Origin: Enoplolaimus lenunculus | Lineage: Eukaryota; Nematoda; Enoplea; Enoplida; Thoracostomopsidae | NCBI GenBank assembly: GCA_030248215.1 | Contig: JASANG010001073.1 | Span: 62,001-126,000, forward strand | Length of the DNA: 64,000 nt | Direction of reading: 5' to 3' | Shown here: positions 12,901-22,296 of the stretch, in pieces | Layout of the letters: each line of letters begins with the position of its first letter | Position numbering within the stretch: the stretch's first letter is position 1 | The notes under the pieces: model-generated | The model's input: the letters and a program-made list of their open reading frames with translations, nothing else | Told to the model about the DNA's origin: nothing | Database searches by the model: none | Made by a program: the position numbers and the translations under genes

Positions 12901-15900
12901 GTCCCCAACCCGCCGAAGATGGATGAGTTATATCCTTACCAATCTTAACATTACAAACCTTTAAAGGCAGCTTATTGTAATGCAAAATTCAAGCAATGCA
13001 TGTAATGAAATAACATATTCCCAGTGCTTAAATATTTCGCTGCATTAAGCTTCAGTTACTAAGATAAATTGTAGGTTGTCAGCGGCTTTCGTTGAATACG
13101 CAACACTAACTGGTTACAGGTGCTATACGCATTTGAATATATAGGCCCTGAACATTACTGAACCTTAAATTTTGTTAAACCAAAACTTAAAAACAATGGA
13201 ACAAATGTTTGCTGTTAATAATTGCCAACCTTAACTTGAACAATACTGATCCGGAACAGTTTTGTAGTACTGTTCGTGATAAACTTCAATTCTTTGAGCG
13301 ATAAGTCGAACAAATTAATAATTTCCAACGCAATGCATGCAACCTGAAAGTCAATATCTTTCCGTGAATGAAATTCAATTGATAGTTAGCATAACCAATG
13401 TTTAACAACATCTTGAAATTCGAAAAAGACAAAAACCAACAATTGCAGATAAAAACTCTGCTACAGGTTTAGCTCTTGTACACTTTGCTTACATTTAGGT
13501 TAAAATTTTGGCTTAGGCATACGCAGAGTTAAGGTTTACGCTTAAGCATAGGTAAAAGCCTTTTCCAAAAGGTATGCCTAAATGTGAAAGAAAATGTACA
13601 AAAACCCAAATTTAAAATGATCAATATAATTTAGTTTTAAATAATTTTAAAATAATTCAAAATCAAACTACGTTGTTTTCATTTCTAATTGCAACTAAAC
13701 GGGTTATTAAACCGTCAATAAATCACACCAATAAGAGTGAACTCACCATGGTCATTATTGATTGTTCTTTGGATAGCATTCCAAGAAATGACAACGCCAT
13801 AACGACTGCCATATAACGCTTATCGGTGCGACCTAAACTAAAAGCCGTATTTTCGAATGGGTAGCATCAGTTACCAGTTCGCGAGAAGTCTTGTAACTTT
13901 GGAACCAAAGGATAAGGTTTGAAATTCAGCACATCGGTTGCATTCGATGTACTCCTGTGCCAATTTTGAGATCTCCAGTTGCAGCAGTTCGCTAGTTTGA
14001 AAACCTATTACTCACTAGTGATAGATGCTATATGTATTTGAGAATATGTGCCTAAGTTGTAGAACATGTTCTAAACTCACAAAGATCTAGACATATAAAA
14101 AAATATAAAATTTGATGAAATTCATTAACCATGGAAATTAGGCAAGGAATATGCTGCAACAAAACGTAAGGCCTTGTGTATGAAATGGATTTCCATCGGT
14201 GGCCAAAAAGTATCCAGGGCAGGTCTATCCTTTAATAAGTAATTGCCTCAATTACTCACAAAGGTTTATGTTATAATTTCTAGCATTGGAGGAAAGGTTA
14301 ACTAAAAACAGCAGTTTCTATTTCAAAACAATTATGTTCCATTTAATCGAAGGATTTTTTTAAACGAGACAGTTTTGTCAAAGAAAACAAGACTTCTGTA
14401 TCGTACGTCTGATGTGTTTAAACTCTGTACGATTAAGGAACAAAGTTAATATTACTTAAGCCAAGAGTGGATGATCACTCTTTATAACAAGAGTGTGCAA
14501 CTGGGTACATTCTGTGTATTAAAGAATGTACCAGCACGCGTTGCATTTTTGTTCGACCCCCCTCAGTCAGGGGGGGTTTAAGCAAGAGATTAACAGTATG
14601 CTTCAGTACACCTACCCCCCTTAAACAAGGGGAGTACAATTTGCTCCTAGCATTACAACGATATAAAACTGCATACAGACCCCCTAAACAAGGGGAGTAG
14701 GCCAAAAACGCAACGCGTGCCGGGTATTCTTTAATACACAGAATGTACCCAGTTGCACACTCTTCATATAAAGAGTGATTATCCACTCTTGCTTAAACTA
14801 ATTGTTGTATACCTTCAAATAGTTGTTGAACAAAAACTCGAATAGCAGCTAAGAAAAACATTGCGCTTAACAGTTCAGATCTTCCAACAATACTCGAGAC
14901 CTAAACAAACACACAGTGCAGGAAAATGACAAGTAAAAGTAGACGGTATGGCTCCACGCACACCCATAGATATGATCAAACTTTTACCCGCGCTGGGAAT
15001 ATTTTAACCGCGGTTATCCCACCTCAAGAATTTTTTATCCGGTCTGGCCCACGTTACCCGCGGGTACCCTTAATACATCAAGTGGAACCCTGTACTGGCA
15101 ATGTTTGACATAACAATATAGTTTGTGAACGGTTGGCCGATATTTATGAGTTTGATACAATATTTACTTAAGCGTAAGGGAGAGCCCAGAAATGGCCTTG
15201 GAATTAAATTTAGCACAAGTTGAAATACTGAGATAAATCTCAAACAACTCGTCGCCCGACAATTTGTCGCTTGGCTGCTGCCGAATTCTAAGCCTAAGCA
15301 TAAATGAAAACGCCCCGCCCCAATGCTGATGCTAATACGTCTACGGTCTATCATTTGTGAGAATTAAATAAAATAAAAAAAACTACTGTAACAATTATAT
15401 AACAATCGTCTACCGCTTCCGTGTTCACAGGATGTACGCCAAACAAAACCGCGGCAAGCATTGAAATACGTTTGACGGGTAACTTTTGCCTTCCAAACAG
15501 CGCATCACGATCTGCTTCTGCATCGATATCTACGTTGACAGCCGTAATTTTTGATACAATCACAGAGATAACATTAAACAACAGCAACGTGTTGATGGTA
15601 TGAATCCCTACGTTTACTTTGTGAAATTGAGCGGCATCCGGGTAACCAGAATTGAGCCATGTTTGAAACCTTAAAAGTATTGATTTGTATACAATTAACC
15701 GAGTGCTGCCGGATATTAATTTCTCAGATACCGGAACCGGGGTCAGGTAATGGGTATTTTACCGGAATCTGATATCAACCAGGTATAGCATCATTGAATG
15801 TGGCCTTACAACAACGATCCTGTGTTTCGAGCTTATGTTTTTCTTTTAATTCCTATTTTGCTTTTATAGTCGACAAATTCCTGCGCGTATGTATATTAAT

Positions 15901-17073
15901 TGACCCATATGAAGATCAGGGGCGTAATGTTTTTCTGCGGTACTAGAAAAGAGTAAGCTTAAGGTTTAGACTAATTTTTTTGCTTGGCTTAGGCTTAGGC
16001 TTAGGCTTAGGAATATGCTCATTCTTACGCTAAGGCTTATGCTTATGCTTAGGCTCAGGAATACGCTTATAATACTGTTCCGCCTCTGTTCTTTACATTG
16101 GCCATCAATGTTGAACATATAATTAGTCATATAGTTAATTACACGTAAACAATTATCATCATAAAACACCTGCAATTTCACGTGTTTGTATAACGGAAAC
16201 GGACACCGATTTTGACCGGAAACAGAATTTGTGTTGTACCCTTCGCGAAACTCAATGACAAAATAACGATTACGATTACCTAAACGTCATAACAGTCACC
16301 GGACGCCACGACTTATGACTTCGATTAGTTCGTATTGGAAATCCCCAAAAATCACTTTCCAGCAACAGCCTGCGCAATGCTACCGGGTCAAAAAGATTTT
16401 CTCCGGTTTTCACCATCATAGCGTCCGGATTGTTCAAAATTGCCTCATGATCATCAAATGTAAACGTTCCATGTGTCGAATTACAAAATACTGCAATAAC
16501 CAGAGTTAGCAGAGTAATGTTTGTAAGTAGTTGCGGATGCCAAAATACCAAATTGCTAATGCAGCACGTGATTTTCTGAAGAGCTGACTGATAAAAGCTA
16601 TTATCAACCGAAAGATGAGGTTGTTGCACTTGTTGTTTTTGTTTTAGTTTGTGTTGTTTTTGATGATGTTGTTGTTGTTGTTTTTGTTGTTGTTGTTGTT
16701 GTTTTTGTTGTTGTTGTTGTTGTTGTTGTTTAGCAAAGATTTGCAACTCAGTATCACAGCAGTTGGGTTGTTTTTGATCAGGAATATGACAATTGTAAGA
16801 ATAATTAAAGCTTTTGGATGCGATTTTTATGTTATCTGGAACGCTGCTTGTCGATTGGTCAGTTGAAAAAAACCGTGGTGGGATTTTAAATTTCGATCGC
16901 AACCTGGATTTATTGAGTTTACCTGTTGAGTTTTCATTTCCTTTTGAACTCGATGACGTAATACGCACCGGTGTAGAGGTCAAAAGATGCCGATTTTTCG
17001 ATGCTCCACCAGATGTAGTGAGAACTGAGTCAAGTTCGGTGATAAGCCAGGACAACGAAGACATAATATCCAT
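3914..17073 (-). CDS. TMTC4: TMTC4-like ER O-mannosyltransferase, 15 exons
   Basis: Exons in transcription order: 17073-16280, 15669-15414, 14900-14813, 13832-13747, 13343-13230, 12706-12551, 12136-11934, 10646-10466, 9473-9414, 8941-8790, 7956-7849, 7194-7053, 6105-5991, 5140-4958, 4050-3914. All junctions are GT-AG and phases join without a break, giving about 924 aa. Seen: a first membrane segment near residues 173-200, then a luminal FDDHEAI motif, DFWG and SHKSWRPVTVMTFR; HPVNTEAV-SSIVGRSELLSAMFF; LSKEQ; LCFDWSMGC in the DUF1736 region; LPFLPSSNLF and AERVLYIP; then seven TPRs from exon 10 to the stop. The LCFDWSMGC block points to TMTC4 rather than TMTC1-3 (recalled family knowledge). 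TMTC1-4 are ER membrane proteins that O-mannosylate cadherins, with the TPRs in the lumen. Start: the ATG at 17073 is the first in frame after an upstream stop; a further 5' exon is possible. Vertebrate TMTC4 is roughly 740 aa; the excess is the N-terminal extension. Confidence 0.93.
4215..4598. repeat. 192-bp tandem duplication in TMTC4 intron 14
   Basis: Two head-to-tail units, 4215-4406 and 4407-4598, share a clear register: both begin ATGTTAAAATATAC, carry AATAACAACA and GAAAAAGTAAACAA, and end with an AATACGT...TTCCA...TTTAATATAT segment. They have many substitutions, so the duplication is not recent. A third partial piece lies near 4793-4850 (GGAACGCTGCCCAAAGTA). No coding signal is seen. 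Confidence 0.75.
5633..5978. mobile_element. foldback MITE (family F), copy 1, at the start of TMTC4 intron 13
   Basis: Long terminal inverted repeats: the left arm (CAAGAGTGTG, then AATGTACCAG and GTTGCATTTTTG) is mirrored by the right arm (CAAAAACGCAAC, ACAGAATGCA, then TTGCACACTCTTG). A TTAA follows at 5979-5982; the left TTAA is no longer recognisable. It is an older relative of the copy at 14460-14792. Its right end lies 7 bases from the intron 13 donor (exon 13 ends at 5991). Confidence 0.75.
6135..6370. other. GC-richer island in TMTC4 intron 12
   Basis: This segment is clearly richer in G+C than the surrounding intron. It contains an imperfect inverted repeat (CTCAGGCACAA near 6142 and TTGTGCCTGGGAG near 6199). 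I recognise no gene, tRNA or known repeat. It could be a fragment of an unrecognised mobile element. Confidence 0.3.
8150..8363. mobile_element. MITE family E in TMTC4 intron 10
   Basis: Ends are inverted repeats of the type TCAAATGTATGTAGCACC...TATCACCAGTT / AACTGGTGATAGGTGC...CATTTGAGAATATG. The middle holds GTACTTTATTTGTGC and TTTTGAGATCGACAAG. The same plan recurs at 13850-14057, 40536-40768, 44625-44823 and 63290-63487, with a partial copy at 27655-27736. It is non-autonomous, with no coding capacity. Confidence 0.7.
9566..9910 (+). mobile_element. MITE family D in TMTC4 intron 8
   Basis: An element of about 345 bp built from AAGTTTAA-like motifs, starting CTAAAAGCTTAAACTAAC and ending near GCTATAATTTAAGTTTAAG...AGAGAG. 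Its reverse complement matches the element at 11232-11575, so the two form an inverted pair around exon 8. Other copies: 18795-19093, 39620-39953, 55009-55367. Confidence 0.75.
11110..11231. mobile_element. MITE family G fragment in TMTC4 intron 7
   Basis: It carries the family G blocks: ACTCAAAATAAGAACCCC, CTCTTATTACC and TTCAAGTCACTAC. The last block ends exactly where the family D element begins at 11232. Better copies with two ends are at 54768-54902 and 62247-62377. Confidence 0.55.
11232..11575 (-). mobile_element. MITE family D in TMTC4 intron 7 (inverted relative to 9566-9910)
   Basis: It begins CTCTAAAAACTTAAGC, continues with TTAAATTATAGCTTAACT and a TGGCTGGACGGACTAACT block, and ends TTTATGCTTTTAGAGAG. 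This is the reverse complement of the 9566-9910 plan. Exon 8 of TMTC4 (10466-10646) lies between the two copies. Confidence 0.75.
12290..13600. repeat. scattered TTAGGC-like MITE fragments in TMTC4 introns 4-6
   Basis: Short degraded pieces of the TTAGGC MITE (family A): near 12300-12390 (GTTTAGGCTTAGAT), 12820-12865 (CAGGCTTAGGTTTACG) and 13500-13560 (GGCTTAGGCATACGC). A partial family E end lies near 13095-13150. None has both ends. Exons 5 (13230-13343) and 6 (12551-12706) lie among them. Confidence 0.55.
13850..14057. mobile_element. MITE family E in TMTC4 intron 3
   Basis: It starts CGTATTTTCGAATGGGTAGC with TTACCAGTTCGC, has TTTTGAGATCTCCAG in the middle, and ends AAAACCTATTACTCACTAG...ATTTGAGAATATGTGCC. 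It lies just past the exon 4 acceptor at 13833. Confidence 0.65.
14460..14792. mobile_element. foldback MITE (family F), copy 2, with TTAA flanks, at the start of TMTC4 intron 3
   Basis: About 90-bp terminal inverted repeats, close to 90% identical by eye: CAAGAGTGGATGATCACTC, GAGTGTGCAACTGGGTACAT, TCTGTGTATTAAAGAATG and CACGCGTTGC are mirrored at the other end. The centre holds short G/C runs with AAGGGGAGTA twice. TTAA flanks both ends (14456-14459 and 14793-14796), a piggyBac-type target site. The right end lies 15 bases from the intron 3 donor (exon 3 ends at 14813). No transposase is encoded. Confidence 0.85.
15902..16103. mobile_element. TTAGGC MITE (family A), complete, TMTC4 intron 1
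   Basis: Left end GACCCATATGAAGATCAGG plus GGCGTAATGTTTTTCTGCGG; right end GTTCCGCC...TTCTTTACATTGGCC. Between them are four near-perfect TTAGGC units (from about 15980) and degraded units further on. Same family as 26498-26679, 31952-32213, 35450-35645 and 36896-37051. Confidence 0.8.
16651..16735 (-). repeat. coding CAA repeat (polyQ) in TMTC4 exon 1
   Basis: On the plus strand this is a run of GTT triplets interrupted by TTT; on the coding strand it reads as two or three glutamine blocks separated by lysine and followed by a His/Gln/Lys-rich tail, about residues 115-152. The frame stays open through it. It sits in a Ser/Thr/Lys-rich N-terminal extension of about 170 aa before the first membrane segment. 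If the first hydrophobic segment is the first TM, this part should be cytosolic (inference). Confidence 0.85.
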
Positions 17074-18794
17074 AATTAAGTTTGTATATGAAATAAATGA
17101 TACTCGACTAGGAACACACAACGATTTTATTAATTGCAATTGGTGTAAAATTAACTGCCTTCAGTATAGTGTTTTCTGAAAAATGTTTAAGGCTTAAGAT
17201 GTATGCTTTAAAAATAGCATACCGGGCCCGTACTTTCCTGTATAGTAAGGGACGTTAGAGACATATCATGTGTCATCCAAATAGCAAAGGTTAAACCTAG
17301 CGAAAAACAAACGTCCCGGTTGGGCCGGCAGGCGTTTCTCAGTCGCTACTTTATAGCCCTTGTTATTTATATTATTATTATTTATAATATTGCAGTTGTA
17401 GCAGTCAGCGGCGAATCCCGCCCGCATTTAACATTGGGCACGAGATGGTAAACGTTATGAAACGCAGTTTTTACTGTAATACAACAATGTTATAAGGTAG
17501 AAAACTTAATCATAGGACAATTAACTGTGCGGCAGGTGGCCGGATCCACATCTTTTTGTATCAAATCCCAAAACAAACTTCCAAATTTGAGGCTTCCTTA
17601 ACATTGGGGCCGACCCCCCCCAATGATACGCTTGACGGGGTGATAACACCAGCACTGCAAGGTATTCAAATTATTTTTTTCATATTTGCAACACAACAAA
17701 ACTTCTACATTTTAAACTACAAAAACAATTCTTCAACTTAAACAATAACCAAACTTTAATGTTAACTTGAGCGGCAAACCACACCTTTTGTGTAACCTGA
17801 TCGTTTCATGTAAATACACGCGTACACGCACGCCATTCCGTTGATTATTTTCATGACCAGTTATATGCTGACAGACGTGTAGAGTTTGAACGGAACGTCA
17901 ATACTTTATTCTCGCAAACTGATTTAGAAAATAGTTTTTAGCTAACAAGTTAGAAACTTGGCAATTATTGACAGCCAACGAAGAAGCTAAACGGGAAGGG
18001 TGGAAGTTTTAAGTTTAAGAGTCAATATGCTGTTTGATTTGTATTTCGTTTTAGTCATGGCCACGGAATGGTCCGATGACTAATTTAAATACGTTGTATC
18101 ATAGAATTGCTTGCTTGATTTTAGATTATTAAAGAGTTTCGGTTAATTTATGTAACACCAAAAAGCCAACCAAATTCGTAGAAAACTGGTGCCTACCGTC
18201 TACTAACATAAAACTCTTTTCATTGTAAAAAAAACTAGCACAAAAAACCAGAACGCTTGTTCTTAGCAACTTTTTTGTGTGCCATTGTCGTGTAACACTT
18301 ATTTTGCAGGCCCCATTAATGACTTTTCTCTCTGACCCGAGAATAAAAGCCCGTGTGGTGGTGGTGGTGAGCCAATAAAAACAGCGGAAATTGACATTTT
18401 CACATCGCAGCATTTTAGGTCGATAAAAATGTCGCTCTCGCTGTAGGAGGCAGTATGCGAACTGTGGCGACGGCAATTGTGATTAAAAGTAATTCCGTTT
18501 CGTGAAACTGTAATCAACGTTTTTTATTTTAAACAACACGGTGCAAAGCGGAACTATATTATATCGGAATCGGAACAGCAAATTTATACCGGAATCGGTA
18601 CTACAATTTTTATGACTATACAGATAATTTTTTTTTAAACAATTATAATATTAATTTCTGGGAGTCTGTAGTCTTGAAATAATTTCGAAAAACGTCGTAT
18701 GAACAAAGTGGCGATAATTTTTTGGTTTTGTAAAGCTAAAATACAATCAATTACCGTTATTTTATTTTCCAAATCAATGATATAGAATTTTTTC

Positions 18795-19093
18795 AACCAG
18801 TGTTAAACTAACTTTCTAGATTAACTAAACTAAACTACTAGTTTACTCTTAAACTCATTTAAATATGACATATTTTAGTTTAGTCTGAACTTCATGAGTG
18901 CTGTAAACAGCAAAGTTTCTGAGCAGCACTTGTACCTTAAACCAAAAATGAGTTTAGCTTAAACTCGCACTAAACTTAAAAATATGCCAGTTTAACTTAA
19001 ACTTAATATTCTACCGTCCAGCCATTTGAGTTTTACATAAACTCACATTCAAGTTTAGTTAAGCTATAATTTAAGTTTAAGTTTTTAGAGGGA
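18795..19093 (+). mobile_element. MITE family D
   Basis: It shows ACTAACTTTCTAGATTAACT, TTTACTCTTAAACTCATTT and GAGCAGCACTTGTACC, and ends TAGTTAAGCTATAATTTAAG...TTTTTAGAG. Same order and orientation as the copy at 9566-9910. Confidence 0.7.
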
Positions 19094-19381
19094 AGGATTA
19101 GAATTAAAATTTAAAAATTTAATTGAAACAATTTTAGCAAGTTATAGTTTGCACACTGCGAAGAGGAGCATAGAAAGGGTGTGACTGCAGCTATTGCGGT
19201 TGTAGGCATTGCTCAAGCAATCTGCGTTAAAGTAATATTATAGTAATTACAAAAATATACGTAATTATTTAAATGATACATCTGTAAGTTTGCACTTCTA
19301 ACATCTAGAACTTGTAAATTTGACGGAAAAACGGACGCAGCAAATTATTACTTAATATTTATGACCTAATGTAACAACACA

Positions 19382-19660
19382 ATGAACATAAAAACATATT
19401 TTCACGGTGACCGTATCGGCTATACGCTCGCTTCAACGATGGATTTTTGCAAAACCAAACTGAAATATATACGCAGCATTTACTTCAACTTGTCGAGCTT
19501 AGAATGCGTCAGTTTTTTAAGTTTCCACAACCGCCTTTTCTGCGACAGTTTATGCGGAATAACAATTCAACACACTTGTGGTATGGTTGGTGCACGTTAC
19601 GCTGTGAATTAGCTGTGTCCCAAGCGTGCATTTACGATGCCGAACTGCTATACTTTTAAA
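19382..19660 (+). other. two overlapping open frames, unidentified
   Basis: An ATG frame (19382-19612) and a second frame (about 19447-19659) overlap in a segment somewhat richer in G+C than its flanks. The second frame is rich in Arg, Phe, Gln and Trp (…LWYGWCTLRCELAV…). Neither resembles a family I know. It may be a degraded mobile-element piece or chance. Confidence 0.2.
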
Positions 19661-19856
19661 GTCACGGTAGTTGTAGCAAGGCTATTAATTATGTGAGCTG
19701 TGGTACAAATCATTGAGGAATACCGGTATATGAAAGAATAAAATCATAACATGCTTAAAAACAAAAGCATCACCAAGCAGAATTCTCGTCAAGGCAATTC
19801 CTTTGAAATTCGATGACAACCATTCAAACTGTATTTTCGAAATACCCTAAATCAGA

Positions 19857-20018
19857 GCAGGCCCCTAGCCAGCTCCCCTTCCTAGGCTGGACTACAATTT
19901 TTTGAGGAGGGGCATACAATTGTTTTCAATGATTGACAAGCAACTTTGAAAACTTTCTAGGGGGCTAAAAAGTTTCCTGGGGGGCTGCCATACTGCCCGT
20001 TTCTTGGCGACGGGTTCC
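19857..20018. mobile_element. MITE family B
   Basis: It contains GGCCCCTAGCCAGCTCCCC, TTTTGAGGAGGGGCATACAA, GTTTTCAATGATTGACAAGC and GGGGGGCTGCC, the usual family B block order, with mutated ends. Confidence 0.65.
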
Positions 20019-20194
20019 AAAGCAGAATTAACATCTCATTCAGTAAATATTATTATCGCAAGCGCCGCGCTGGAACAGAAAATGTCCCAGGTTATAAACT
20101 GCATTTCAAATGATTTAAACATTGCTGAAAATAATATATTCGGTGAATTATGAAATACAACAGTATGCAAATTATTTTTAAATTATAGGTACCG

Positions 20195-20492
20195 TTAGGG
20201 GTAAGGCCGTTGAAGCGTAGCCAGAATTTCATTTCGAGAGCGACAATCCCGTTCTGGAGTTATTTTCCTGACCAGTCTATAGCGAGCGGCGAAAAACTTT
20301 TGTCTTGCAAAATTCACAATGTTACCCTGAAGCCAGTTATTGATGTTTTTTCTTGTTTAAACAAATTTTGGAAGGGGGAGGTATATAATCATTATCCCGC
20401 TTTAAATACACCCCTGGTATACTTAATGGATCTGGTTTTTCACGAAACAATGCCTCAATACAGCATTCATTGTGTTGACGTTATAAACAAGT
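20195..20492 (+). other. unidentified open segment bounded by splice-like sites
   Basis: Following an AAATTATAG acceptor-like site there is an open frame of about 104 codons running to AACAA|GTAAGAG, a strong donor-like site whose in-frame reading would stop at TAA. The peptide includes FWSYFPDQS and NKFWKGEVYNHYPALN. I recognise no family. The first bases (GCGTAGCCAGAATTTC) resemble the end of a common MITE, so it may be mobile-element derived. Confidence 0.25.
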
Positions 20493-20574
20493 AAGAGTTG
20501 TTTTAGTTTTTTTACATGTGCGGCGCAATGAGTTGCCGACAGTTTGGCAAATGAAATACAGTTTGGGCATCACA

Positions 20575-20770
20575 CTATCGTTGTCCGATAACTTGCAATC
20601 CGAAATTTCATCAACTTGACAATTCGTCGCACATCGTTATATTTAGGATTTGCATTATGATAACGTTTAAGATCATCATTAGATATATTAATAGGTTTTG
20701 AAACACTGCTGAGAGACAAGTTGTCGGGCAAAGAATTGTCGTAGATTCTACAGTTTAATATGCGGCAGTG
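20575..20770 (-). mobile_element. repeat family H, single copy, with conserved reading frame
   Basis: The minus strand reads ATCTACGACAATTCTTTGCC … AATGATGATCTTAAACGTTA … CGAATTGTCAAGTTGATGAA. It matches the unit tandemly duplicated at 58758-59355. Translations of the two share IYDNS-P-N, SNDD-KRY and RIV--MK although the DNA has diverged, which suggests a coding remnant of a mobile element. Confidence 0.55.
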
Positions 20771-21112
20771 ATCCAAACTTCATCAAAAATACATTGACGC
20801 CGGTATCATAAGAACTCTAGCACCAATCAAACAGGTAAGTAAATGAAGTATTGGTTCGCAGTGATGATCATGAATAAATATGTATACGGAATGCTAGTAT
20901 GCAAACAGTGCAGAAAGCTAAAAACGACGCTGTGTTTCTTGTCGTTACATCATAAATCAAATATTTACTTTGATTTGCATTGCATTTCGTGTCCGCATGA
21001 ATTATCCGTCTAATGTGGCTCGCAAATGGGATTTATACATGCTACTGGAATAATAAAATAGGAATAGGCTTAAGTGTATCTTAAGACCAGAATTTCTATC
21101 GGTTGCATACAG

Positions 21113-21272
21113 ACCCGTAGCCATGGCGGACCAGCGGTGGCTCATCCCACCCTGGAAGAACTTTGCCCCCCACTAAAATTTTTGAACTTTGCTTGTAACT
21201 CATCGAAAACCATTGCAGGTCCCTACTGAAAAATATTTAGACGCCTCTATCAAGGTGGCTTGGCTACGGGCC
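21113..21272. mobile_element. MITE family B
   Basis: GACCCGTAGCCATGGCGGACC at the left and GGTGGCTTGGCTACGGGCC at the right, with CTTGCTTGTAACTCATCG inside. Both ends are well preserved. Confidence 0.8.
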
Positions 21273-22136
21273 TGGTTGTATAACAACCGAAATGAAAACA
21301 TGAATAAAGGGCGACCGAAAGTAGACCATTTCATCAGTGCAACAGAAGATTCTGTATTGCTACGACTGTTGCAGTCCAACTTGCATTTTGTCTAAAATGC
21401 AACCACTTCAATCACAAATCAGTCAAAAGTCATTGATGGACTCATTGAAGTTCTCAAGTACGCAAAGATTGTTGTTTTGTTAAGCACGTCGTTGCAAAAC
21501 TGACTTTCAACTTTTGAATACTCATACAACTACTACAATTTAAAAAGTTTACTGGTATACTCGCAGTAGCTGTCTCGAAATTTAGGAAAAGCACAGGCAA
21601 AATGCTGTCAGGTTTTCGGACTTAAAAAATTTAGTTCGTTCTATGTTTTCTTAAGTTAAAATAAACACAAAAAAGATAATATTTTTATACCAATTCTAAT
21701 AGAAAAATTTTTTAATGATAATTGATTTAAGGTTGATAAAATATTAGCTGGAAAGGTTCCATTGCGGACGTTTAAAGTTGTCCAAGTTTTTCAAGCTGCG
21801 GCGTGGAAAATCATACTGCCCGAGCAACTAAAAATGATAATTTTATCACGGCAATTGGACAATGTTCAGATTAAAGAAACTGAAATTATAAGGAATAAAA
21901 CGTTTTGAATGACTTATGCCCACATTGTCAAATGCGTGTAGTAACAATCACATTTCGGGGATGGGGTTGCCCATTCCGAACGTTTGAACGGTGAATTTCG
22001 AAATTAGTCACAGTTTTCGGAATTGAAGGGACGAATTGGCGAGCAGAGTTTGAGCTCTGTAGATAACCATGCGTTTGTTTGAGAATATTTTACTATTTGG
22101 CGTTTAAACCTACACACAGTTGAGAACACTGCTTAA

Positions 22137-22296
22137 GGCCCGAAGGCGGCTCACCTTGCTAGGGCGGGTTAAACATTTTGCAGGAGGGATATACAAGGGT
22201 TTCCCATAACTTACAAGCAAGGTTAAAAATTTTCAAGGTGACCTGAAATTTTCCATGGAATCTGAGGCTACTACCCGTCCCTTCGGGCTACGGACC
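22137..22296. mobile_element. MITE family B
   Basis: It has GGCTCACCTTGCTAGGGCGG, GGGTTTCCCATAACTTACAA and GGGCTACGGACCCG, in the orientation opposite to the copy at 1583-1744. The left end is degraded. Confidence 0.7.

Noticed and set aside
17072-17139. Extending TMTC4 exon 1 to 17139
   Set aside because: The first codon there is TTG, not ATG; the first true ATG in frame is at 17073.
16814-17179. 121-codon plus-strand open frame over TMTC4 exon 1
   Set aside because: Antisense shadow of the N-terminal extension; the minus frame continues into conserved TMTC motifs.
18129-18476. 115-codon minus-strand open frame
   Set aside because: No recognisable domain, no conserved motif, and overlapping alternative frames; not enough to call a gene.
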